From the NCBI GenBank assembly GCA_040877875.1, contig JBBDNC010000146.1:8470-72469 (forward strand): 64,000 nucleotides of DNA, read 5' to 3'. Under the pieces are notes generated by a model. That model saw only the letters and a list, made by a program, of their open reading frames with translations. It was not told where the DNA came from and searched no databases. Numbering within the stretch: position 1 is the first letter of the stretch; the number at the start of each line of letters is the position of its first letter. This document shows, piece after piece, positions 57,338 to 64,000 of this stretch. Source of the DNA: JBBDNC01 sp040877875. GTDB lineage: Bacteria > Bacteroidota > Rhodothermia > Balneolales > Balneolaceae. The position numbers and the translations under genes are program-made.

Positions 57338-57583
57338 TTATTCTGTTCCACCGGCAGGAGGGGCATCTCGGATAGGATCCATATCGTCGCCATTTCCGTT
57401 CAGCCAGATGTTGTCACTGGATTGATCGGTAGAAGTAGCTTGTTCGACAGGTTGGATTTCCAGAGTATCGTCACTTTCCAGATTTGCATCGGTAACCGCA
57501 GCACAACTGGCTACAAATCCGGCAAGCATCAGGATGGCAAAAAACTTTGAAAATTGATTCTTAATTGATATTAAAGTATTCAT
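57338..57583 (-). CDS. small acidic lipoprotein of the CHAT/sigma locus
   Basis: 81-aa protein. The N-terminus is a lipoprotein signal (FFAILMLAGFVASC), giving a mature chain of ~55 residues that is rich in Asp, Glu and Ser and ends PIRDAPPAGGTE. No domain is recognised. It is preceded by an ECF-like promoter element and is the first gene of the unit that includes the CHAT peptidase. It could be the CHAT substrate, an inhibitor, or a sensed surface component; no homologue is known to me. Confidence 0.72.
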   Translation of the reverse strand: MNTLISIKNQFSKFFAILMLAGFVASCAAVTDANLESDDTLEIQPVEQATSTDQSSDNIWLNGNGDDMDPIRDAPPAGGTE

Positions 57584-57904
57584 AATTTTGTATTCTAATT
57601 GAGTTAAAGATTTAGGAAAAAGTATGAGGCATATATAAGAGTATCCTACGACTAATTTGTTACAAAAAACTTAAGATAAAATAAGCGAATAATCTACAGG
57701 CGCATGCATTACAACTATTTATTTTTTTGTTAGTTTCTTTACTCAAAATTGTTTGTATGCAATCAGATGTATTTTATATTGTTCAAATTCAACGATTCCA
57801 ATGGCAGGTTTGAATCGTTAAAAAGGGGAACGACAGGTGGTTTTCAAGTTTGTTACTTTTTCTTCAACCAAATAGGTTTTCATTTTTAAATAAGAAGAAA
57901 CATT
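57584..57904. other. divergent regulatory region lipoprotein / sigma factor
   Basis: 321 bp, strongly AT-rich. It contains ECF-like element B (57637-57663, minus), an inverted repeat AACGATTC (57791-57798) / GAATCGTT (57812-57819), and a third GTAACAAA core on the minus strand at 57849-57856, just before the sigma gene. Confidence 0.55.
57637..57663 (-). promoter_or_regulatory. ECF-like promoter element B (lipoprotein-CHAT unit)
   Basis: On the minus strand GTAACAAATTAGTCGTAGG is followed by ATACTCTT. It matches element A (52717-52743) at 20 of 27 positions with no gap. It lies 54-80 bp before the lipoprotein start codon, a normal promoter distance. Confidence 0.65.
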
Positions 57905-58462
57905 GTGTCTAAAGTCGATTATTCAGAATTGGTGGATGCCCTTGTGGACGGGGATCGAGAGAAGGCAAACGAGCTTGTCAAGGAGATTTTTCCGCGATTG
58001 GAGAAGTACCTTCGGGTGGTCATGGGGGCAGACGACATTTCAGCCAGGGAATGTGTGCAACAGGCCTTTGTAGATGTATATGATCAGATTCAAATGGATA
58101 ATATTCGTAACCAGAAATATATTTTCGGGTATTTTATCAAAGCCTGCCGCAATGAATATCTCCGGTACTCCTCACGACAGCATAAATTTTTATTCGATTC
58201 TGAATCGATTCATGAATATGAACAACAGCCCAAGCAGATTCAAAATTTGTTGGATGAGGAAAGGCAGCGGCTGCTCCGTGAATGCATCGAGGAACTGGAA
58301 GAGGAGTCGAGAGAATTGATTGTCTATTTTTTTGAAAATCCGGATGCAACGACGAAGGAAGCCAGCAAACATTTCAATATTACCGGGGCGAATGTCAGAA
58401 CCAGAAAATACAGGATTACCCAAAAACTGCACCGCTGTTACAAATGGAAATCTTCGGAATAA
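57905..58462 (+). CDS. ECF-like sigma-70 family RNA polymerase sigma factor
   Basis: 185-aa sigma factor with regions 2 and 4 only. Region 2 runs about residues 25-85 (AREAVLE-like start LEKYLRVVMGADDISARECV, then FGYFIKACRNEYLRYSSRQ); region 4 is residues ~125-180 with the helix-turn-helix ATTKEASKHFNITGANVRTR. It starts with GTG 57905, preceded by AAGAAG. The anti-sigma-like gene and CHAT gene beside it suggest an envelope-signal regulon. A GTAACAAA core 49 bp upstream, in reverse orientation, might allow autoregulation. Confidence 0.87.
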   Translation: MSKVDYSELVDALVDGDREKANELVKEIFPRLEKYLRVVMGADDISARECVQQAFVDVYDQIQMDNIRNQKYIFGYFIKACRNEYLRYSSRQHKFLFDSESIHEYEQQPKQIQNLLDEERQRLLRECIEELEEESRELIVYFFENPDATTKEASKHFNITGANVRTRKYRITQKLHRCYKWKSSE

Positions 58463-58640
58463 TTCTGACGGATGAGAACGTTTGTCCACTCTATTCCGTT
58501 GAAATAGAAAAAAATTGCCTGTTTTGCTTGAAAATGCGTCTAAAAAACGCCAACATAACGGAGGGGAAACGGGCAGCCCTTTTATCCGACTTTTTTCTCT
58601 AATATTTAACTATAAATAAATCAATCAAACGCATTACACT

Positions 58641-60539
58641 ATGTGGCTAAATATAAAATCATTTGATGAATACAAGGAAACCTACCAAAAAAGCCGGACC
58701 GATCGGCTCTCATTCTGGGAACATGAAGCAGGCACCTATTATTGGAGGAAGGGATGGGATAAAGTGCACAGCGGGAGTTTTGAAAAAGGAGATATCAAAT
58801 GGTTTGAGGGTGGCAAATTAAATATCACGGAAAATGCACTCGATCGTCACTTGAATACGATCGGAAATAAAACGGCATTTATCTTTGAGCCGAATCACCC
58901 GGATAGTTTCCGGCGAACCATCACATACCGGCAATTGTACGAGGATGTCTGCCGGTTTGCGAATGTCCTGGAAAGTAAGGGGATCAAAAAAGGGGACAGG
59001 GTGTGTATCTACATGGCCATGACTCCCGAACTGGTGATCTCGGCGTTAGCCTGTGCCCGGATCGGGGCCGTCCATTCGATTGTCTTTGCCGGTTTTTCCG
59101 CTCAGTCACTCGCAGAACGTATTCGGGATTGTGATGCCAAAATGCTGATTACCAACGACGGGCTTCGAAGGGGGGACAAACATGTGCCCCTGAAGGATAT
59201 TTTGGATGAGGCTCTTGAAAATTGTCCGATGGTAAAGAGTGTCATCGTCTGCCAGAGGACTAACCGGGATGTAGACTGGGTAGAAGGACGGGACGAGTGG
59301 TGGCATTTGCTCATCAGGAATGCCTCCAAAAATCATAAAGCCGTAGAAATGGATGCTGAAGATCCGTTATTTATTCTCTATACGTCCGGCTCCACCGGTA
59401 AACCCAAGGGATTGCTCCATACGTGTGGCGGCTACATGGTTTATACGAGTTATTCCTTCCGAAATGTATTCCAGGTCGCCGAGGATGATATTTACTGGTG
59501 TACGGCGGATGCCGGATGGATTACGGGTCACTCCTATATTATATATGGGCCTTTGTTCAACGGTGCAACCGGGATTATTTTCGAGGGGACTCCCACCTAC
59601 CCCGATCCGGGGCGTTTGTGGGAAGTGGTGGAAAAATACAAGGTCACTCACTTCTATACCGCTCCGACCGCCATACGTGCTTTGATGAAATCAAGCCTGG
59701 ACTACGTGAAGAAATTTGACCTGAGTTCACTGAAAGTACTTGGATCCGTCGGTGAGCCGATCAATGAAGAAGCCTGGCATTGGTATCATGAACATATCGG
59801 TGGAGGAGAATGCCCGATTGTGGATACCTGGTGGCAGACGGAAACGGGAGGGATTATGATTTCCGCCCTCGCTGGTGTAACGCCGGAGAGGCCGGGATAT
59901 GCTACATATCCCCTGCCCGGTGTTGAGCCGGTTCTGATGGACGAAGACGGCAAGGAGATCGAGGGCAACGAAGTGAAGGGCAATCTTTGTATCAAATACC
60001 CGTGGCCTTCCATTGCCCGCACGGTTTGGGGAGACCACGACCGGTACCTGAAAACCTATATGAAGACGTACAAGGGTTATTATTTTACGGGGGATGGCTG
60101 CCTTCGGGATGAAAACGAAATGTATCGCATCACCGGCCGGGTGGATGATGTATTAAATGTATCCGGTCACAGGCTGGGGACGGCTGAAATTGAAAATGCC
60201 GTAGATGAACATGAAAGTGTGATCGAAACGGCCGTAGTGGGATATCCCCATGATGTGAAAGGCCAGGGGATTTATGCATTTATGATCTGTGAATCCGAAC
60301 CGTCTGATATGGAGGCCTTTAAGCAGGAGATCCACGGTCTGGTCACAAAAATCATCGGACCCATTGCCAAGCCTGACAAGATCCAGGTGGTGCCGGGTCT
60401 GCCGAAAACAAGGTCGGGTAAAATCATGCGCAGGATTCTGAGAAAAATAGCGTCCGACAGTACGGACGAACTCGGCGATACTTCCACACTGCTGGATCCA
60501 TCGGTTGTAGAGGCGATCAAAGACGGGAAGGCGTATTGA
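58641..60539 (+). CDS. acs: acetyl-CoA synthetase
   Basis: 632-aa AMP-forming acetate-CoA ligase. Adenylation motifs are LYTSGSTGKPKGLLHTCGGY, DTWWQTETGG and YYFTGDGCLRDE. The C-terminal PKTRSGKIMRR contains the conserved lysine that is usually controlled by acetylation. The tryptophan-bearing WWQTETG favours acetate over longer acids. It activates acetate to acetyl-CoA. Single gene, 178 bp after the sigma gene. Confidence 0.93.
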   Translation: MWLNIKSFDEYKETYQKSRTDRLSFWEHEAGTYYWRKGWDKVHSGSFEKGDIKWFEGGKLNITENALDRHLNTIGNKTAFIFEPNHPDSFRRTITYRQLYEDVCRFANVLESKGIKKGDRVCIYMAMTPELVISALACARIGAVHSIVFAGFSAQSLAERIRDCDAKMLITNDGLRRGDKHVPLKDILDEALENCPMVKSVIVCQRTNRDVDWVEGRDEWWHLLIRNASKNHKAVEMDAEDPLFILYTSGSTGKPKGLLHTCGGYMVYTSYSFRNVFQVAEDDIYWCTADAGWITGHSYIIYGPLFNGATGIIFEGTPTYPDPGRLWEVVEKYKVTHFYTAPTAIRALMKSSLDYVKKFDLSSLKVLGSVGEPINEEAWHWYHEHIGGGECPIVDTWWQTETGGIMISALAGVTPERPGYATYPLPGVEPVLMDEDGKEIEGNEVKGNLCIKYPWPSIARTVWGDHDRYLKTYMKTYKGYYFTGDGCLRDENEMYRITGRVDDVLNVSGHRLGTAEIENAVDEHESVIETAVVGYPHDVKGQGIYAFMICESEPSDMEAFKQEIHGLVTKIIGPIAKPDKIQVVPGLPKTRSGKIMRRILRKIASDSTDELGDTSTLLDPSVVEAIKDGKAY

Positions 60540-60620
60540 CCCGGGATGTCTGTGAAAATCCCTCCTTTACGGATCCATTTGACTATTCTGCGATCTGAGT
60601 GAGATCTTTTTGTTATAATA

Positions 60621-60992
60621 CTAATAGGAGAAAAACATCCCGATCATCAGGATAAAAAGGCTGATTACAAATAAAATCAGCCTGAATCGGGTACTGATCA
60701 AAATCTCGTGGAAGAGGAGTCCGTACGTTAAAGGAAAATTCTTTAACCAGTTGTAGTAATGATGCCGATGTAATGCTCCCAAAGCCATCGTTACATGACC
60801 GTGCATAAGGGTAATCATGAAGGGCAGGCCAAATAGAATGGCGCCCGGATAACCGACAATCCGATCGATGCCGAACACCTGGCATACGAAAAAGTACGGC
60901 CAGGAAAAGACCAGCAGCAGCGGCATGGCAATCGTCCAGTTGATGAGGGCAATCCGCCGGTAATTCTTTTCATTTAATTCCGAAGGAGTCAT
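60621..60992 (-). CDS. small membrane protein of unknown function
   Basis: 123-aa protein with three or four hydrophobic segments (ALINWTIAMPLLLVFSWPYFFV, GAILFGLPFMITLMHGHVTM, FRLILFVISLFILMIGMFF) and a His-rich stretch LHRHHYYNW between them. No family recognised. It starts 2 bp after the stop of alanine dehydrogenase, so they are co-translated. Confidence 0.7.
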   Translation of the reverse strand: MTPSELNEKNYRRIALINWTIAMPLLLVFSWPYFFVCQVFGIDRIVGYPGAILFGLPFMITLMHGHVTMALGALHRHHYYNWLKNFPLTYGLLFHEILISTRFRLILFVISLFILMIGMFFSY

Positions 60993-60994
60993 GT

Positions 60995-62209
60995 TTAAAT
61001 CTGGCTGGCTATTAACATCTCAATTTCGCGATAGGGCATTTCAAAAAGCTTTGCGAGGGATTTTTTCGTAAGGTGTTTTTTGTATATATACGTCCCGTTG
61101 CGGAGGGCCGGATTCTTCCATAGGCATTCCTGTATTCCCCCGGCATCGCCGATTGCCAGCAAATAAGGAACCAGAACATTGTTTAAGGCATGGGTAGCGG
61201 TTCTTGCAACATTGGAAGGTATGTTGGGGACACAATAGTGAAATACCCCATGTTTTTTGAAAATTGGATCGGAATGTGTGGTCGGTTCGCTGGTGGCAAC
61301 ACACCCGCCCTGGTCAATCACTGTATCGACAATTACACTGCCGTCTTTCATGCCGGTTACCATCGGTTCGGTAACCCAGCAGGGTGCGCGTTCACCCTCG
61401 GTCATAGCGGCACCAATCACTACGTCGGCAAATTGGAGGGCGGATGAAAGATATTGATGATTGGCAGTGGCCGTGATAATCCTCCGGTCAAGGGCATTTT
61501 CCATACGCCGAAGCTGGGCGAGGTCATTATCCATGACAAATACCTGGGCACCATAGCCCAGGGCTGTTCGTGCAGCATATTCCCCGATAATTCCCGCCCC
61601 CAGTATCACGACGGTTGCAGGAGGGATTCCGGAGATTCCTCCGAGCATGATTCCCTGCCCGTCACTGTTGTTTTCAAGGTAATGTGAGGCGATCTGAACA
61701 GCCATGGATCCGGTGATTTCATGCATCATGCGGACGAACGGAAATTCGTCATCCTTTCCCTTGATAAATTCATAGCCGATACCCGTAATGCCTTTTTGTT
61801 TCAGATTCTCCAGAAAATCTTGTGAAATATGTCCCAGGTGAATAGCAGAAATCAGAATCTGATTGACCTGCATCCATTCTTGTTCTTCCCGGGTCGGCGG
61901 TGCGACTTTTACGATAATTTCCGATTCTTTATAAAGTTCCTCCGTGTTGAATATTATTTCGGCCCCGGCGTCTGCATACTCCCGATCTGTAAACCGGGCG
62001 TCCACGCCCGCATTTTTTTCAATAAGAATTTCGTGATTGTTGGCACGTAATAAGGAAACTCCTCCCGGAGTAAGTGACAGACGCCGTTCATCGAACAAGA
62101 CTTCCTTGGGCAAGCCAATTTTGAGAGATGAATTGGTTTCCGACTTGATCAGACTTTTTTCAAGTGTCTGGATTCCGATTTGTTCAGTATCGAGTGGGTT
62201 GAGTTCCAT
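60995..62209 (-). CDS. ald: alanine dehydrogenase
   Basis: 404-aa NAD-dependent L-alanine dehydrogenase (alanine to pyruvate and ammonia). Conserved blocks: GLPKEVLFDERRLSLTPGGV with the substrate lysine/arginine region, VVILGAGIIGEYAARTALGYG for NAD, and GGCVATSEPTTHSDPIF. It is ~30 residues longer at the N-terminus than classical Ald. Two 11-bp direct repeats 21 bp apart lie upstream (62266-62297). Confidence 0.92.
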   Translation of the reverse strand: MELNPLDTEQIGIQTLEKSLIKSETNSSLKIGLPKEVLFDERRLSLTPGGVSLLRANNHEILIEKNAGVDARFTDREYADAGAEIIFNTEELYKESEIIVKVAPPTREEQEWMQVNQILISAIHLGHISQDFLENLKQKGITGIGYEFIKGKDDEFPFVRMMHEITGSMAVQIASHYLENNSDGQGIMLGGISGIPPATVVILGAGIIGEYAARTALGYGAQVFVMDNDLAQLRRMENALDRRIITATANHQYLSSALQFADVVIGAAMTEGERAPCWVTEPMVTGMKDGSVIVDTVIDQGGCVATSEPTTHSDPIFKKHGVFHYCVPNIPSNVARTATHALNNVLVPYLLAIGDAGGIQECLWKNPALRNGTYIYKKHLTKKSLAKLFEMPYREIEMLIASQI

Positions 62210-62265
62210 GTAATCTATTTAAAATCGAAATGAGTTCTGTGATGCACCTACCAAGTTCTGCAATA

Positions 62266-62297
62266 TCCAATAATCAACATTCAAATTCCAATAATCA
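62266..62297 (-). promoter_or_regulatory. helically phased direct repeats upstream of ald
   Basis: TCCAATAATCA occurs at 62266-62276 and 62287-62297, a 21-bp period equal to two helical turns, 57-88 bp before the ald start. This is the usual arrangement for an activator or Lrp-type site, but the regulator is not identified. Confidence 0.4.
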
Positions 62298-62482
62298 GGT
62301 GAAACAGAAATGGATACGGTAAACAGGCCTTCCGAGCCTGGCTGACCGTTGAACAGGCTTCAATTCATGCTTATTGAGCCTCTCCATTTGGAACCTGTTT
62401 ATTTGTTATGTTGAACGGGAGACCGGAAACAGATAATCGGTCAAAAAAATCAGTGCCGGGGGCCGGAATCCCGACAATTATT

Positions 62483-63262
62483 ATGGAACCATTGAAACCG
62501 AAAAAAAGTCTGGGACAACATTTTTTGCGCGACGGCAATATCATCCGGAAAATCACAGATGCGATTCCCCTTGAAAACCCTTCGGATCTGGTTTTGGAGA
62601 TCGGTCCGGGAACCGGGACGATGACCGAGGTTCTACTGGACAGGTTTAAGAATGTTAAGGCCGTTGAAATTGACCAGCGGGCAGTCCGTTTTTTGAACCA
62701 AAAATTTCCGAAATTGACGGTTGTTCACGGAAATGTCCTGAAGATCTCATGGGATGAACTCCTGGATCATGACGGAAATATTCATATCGTTGGAAATCTG
62801 CCATACTATATTACCAGTCAGATCCTTTTTGCCATCCTTGAAAACAGGCAGCATATTCAAAGTGCTGTGCTGATGATGCAAAAGGAAGTGGCGGCCAGGC
62901 TGGTCGCCGTACCCCGCACCAAAGCGTATGGCATACTCAGTGTCCAGGTACAGCTCATGAGTTCACCGGAGATTTTATTTGATGTTTCCCCTCACGTCTT
63001 CTACCCTCCCCCCAAAGTTACCAGTAGTGTGGTCGGGTTTCATTTTGACCAGCCTCCGCTTGCCTGTTCTGATAAAAATTTAAAAACGGTTGTCCGGACG
63101 GCATTCCAGCAGAGAAGAAAAAAACTGAGCAATTCCCTGAAAGGATTGGAGCCCCTTCCGGACGATCCGGAGTTTGATTATGATGCCAGGGCGGAAGCCT
63201 GGTCTCCCCGTACTTATGAAAAGTTGACAGCACGATTTGAACAACTTGGCACGCTCTCCTGA
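62483..63262 (+). CDS. rsmA: 16S rRNA dimethyladenosine transferase
   Basis: 259-aa RsmA/KsgA that dimethylates A1518 and A1519 of 16S rRNA. It starts MEPLKPKKSLGQHFLRDGNI, the canonical N-terminus, so ATG 62483 is used rather than the in-frame 62408. SAM motif LEIGPGTGTMTEVLL and catalytic NLPYYITSQIL are intact; SSVVGFHF and FQQRRKKLSNSLKG mark the C-terminal domain. Confidence 0.94.
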   Translation: MEPLKPKKSLGQHFLRDGNIIRKITDAIPLENPSDLVLEIGPGTGTMTEVLLDRFKNVKAVEIDQRAVRFLNQKFPKLTVVHGNVLKISWDELLDHDGNIHIVGNLPYYITSQILFAILENRQHIQSAVLMMQKEVAARLVAVPRTKAYGILSVQVQLMSSPEILFDVSPHVFYPPPKVTSSVVGFHFDQPPLACSDKNLKTVVRTAFQQRRKKLSNSLKGLEPLPDDPEFDYDARAEAWSPRTYEKLTARFEQLGTLS

Positions 63263-63464
63263 AATTTCGACCCTCTATGACAGGAAATCGATCGGAATCT
63301 TCCGGTAATGAGTCGAAGAACCGTCTGTTTTAGACTTCTTGCAGTTTTGGTATGGAACTTGCTGGTACTAACTGTACAAGTGGAAGGAATGTGTTTAATC
63401 CACAAAAGATTTTTCATCTAAACAAAAAACACTTAACTCAAACTATTACAAAAGGAGTCATCAT

Positions 63465-63752
63465 ATGGCTAAAATTAAACCTCTGAGTGATCGAGTTCTG
63501 GTTCAGCCGGACGCTGCAGAAGAAAAAACCGAATCTGGAATTATTATACCGGATACTGCCAAGGAAAAACCACAAAAAGGGAAGGTTGTTGCAGCAGGTC
63601 CCGGTAAAGTGGAGAACGGAACCAAGATTGATATGTCCGTAAAGAAGGGTGATCATATTCTGTACGGAAAATATTCCGGTACGGAAATCACTTTGGATGG
63701 TGAAGATTATTTGATCATGCGAGAATCCGATATCCTCGGTATCGTATCGTGA
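63465..63752 (+). CDS. groES: co-chaperonin GroES
   Basis: 95-aa GroES, start [21 protein letters not shown], mobile loop and roof regions as usual. A strong AAAGGAG ribosome-binding site precedes it. groEL follows after 49 bp. No CIRCE element is seen upstream, so heat control probably uses another mechanism. Confidence 0.97.
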   Translation: MAKIKPLSDRVLVQPDAAEEKTESGIIIPDTAKEKPQKGKVVAAGPGKVENGTKIDMSVKKGDHILYGKYSGTEITLDGEDYLIMRESDILGIVS

Positions 63753-63801
63753 CAGTGATCAGTTTGGTAAAAATTTAAACATTAATAAAAATAGAATAAC
63801 T

Positions 63802-64000
63802 ATGTCTGCAAAATTAGTACACTATGATTCCGAAGCCCGCGATGCACTAAAGCGTGGTGTGGATAAACTGGCAAATGCTGTAAAAGTTACATTGGGTCCC
63901 CGCGGACGCAATGTAGTGATTGAGAAGTCGTTTGGAGCTCCAACTGTTACCAAAGATGGTGTGACCGTAGCCAAGGAAATTGAACTGGCTGACAAGGTCG
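63802..64000 (+). CDS. groEL: chaperonin GroEL, 5' part
   Basis: The first 66 codons are present and the gene continues past the window. The sequence ([20 protein letters not shown] and [20 protein letters not shown]) is GroEL. It is transcribed with groES. Confidence 0.96.
   Translation, partial: MSAKLVHYDSEARDALKRGVDKLANAVKVTLGPRGRNVVIEKSFGAPTVTKDGVTVAKEIELADKV

Noticed and set aside
57849..57856. Third GTAACAAA core before the sigma gene as a full ECF promoter
   Set aside because: It points away from the sigma gene and lacks the downstream GTC...CTCTT block of elements A and B.
63263..63464. CIRCE operator upstream of groES
   Set aside because: No TTAGCACTC/GAGTGCTAA inverted repeat is present.
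1..64000. tRNA, rRNA, CRISPR array or prophage
   Set aside because: No tRNA arm motifs, rRNA segments, regularly spaced repeats or phage structural genes were seen when reading both strands.

Overview
The window looks like chromosome from a Gram-negative member of the FCB group, most likely Balneolota or a near relative (Rhodothermota or Bacteroidota). This is inferred from gene content: a SusC/SusD pair with a LacI-type regulator, a Hc1-like histone H1 protein, YfhO, TlpA-like lipoproteins, a single-chain GcvP and a GroES/GroEL pair, all at moderate GC. No tRNA, rRNA, CRISPR array, prophage or transposase gene was recognised.

Layout. 0-3.5 kb: housekeeping genes (ALDH7-type aldehyde dehydrogenase, SpoU-type RNA methyltransferase, glutamate racemase). 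3.5-4.0 kb: two palindromic repeat elements. 4.0-27.4 kb: a carbohydrate locus that looks built for glucuronoxylan or another uronate-containing glycan. It holds a LacI regulator, SusC/SusD, a DUF6807(PmoA-like)-ThuA fusion, two exported Gfo/Idh/MocA oxidoreductases, an SDR, the remnant of a GH67 alpha-glucuronidase, a GH10 xylanase, a large HEAT/cytochrome c 'PVC-type' dehydrogenase, KDPG aldolase, a TRAP transporter (DctPQM) and glucuronate isomerase. Nearly identical LacI-type operator sequences lie before susC and uxaC, so both ends probably share one regulator. 27.5-37 kb: a quinone oxidoreductase, then a surface polysaccharide cluster (flippase, UDP-GlcNAc 2-epimerase, two GT4 enzymes, a methyltransferase, YfhO). 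37-50 kb: gatC, NAD-type isocitrate dehydrogenase, an UMF1 transporter, the H1-like protein, a pair of PH-domain membrane proteins, gcvP, a ZIP metal transporter, a DUF2459 lipoprotein, arsM-arsR and a DinB protein. 50-52.7 kb: an exported NagZ-like GH3 and a TlpA-like lipoprotein.

52.7-58.5 kb is the most interesting part. An ECF-like sigma factor, a single-pass membrane protein with an anti-sigma-like N-terminus and periplasmic TPRs, a periplasmic membrane-anchored TPR-CHAT peptidase with intact His/Cys, and a small acidic lipoprotein sit together. Two of the three transcription units are preceded by a closely matching bipartite promoter-like element (20 of 27 positions identical, same spacing). 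I infer a cell-envelope signalling circuit in which the CHAT peptidase and/or the lipoprotein controls release of the sigma factor, similar in logic to other TPR-CHAT/sigma systems. A 140-bp MITE with 5-bp target duplications lies inside this locus.

58.6-64 kb: acetyl-CoA synthetase, alanine dehydrogenase with a small membrane protein, rsmA, groES and the start of groEL, which runs off the window.
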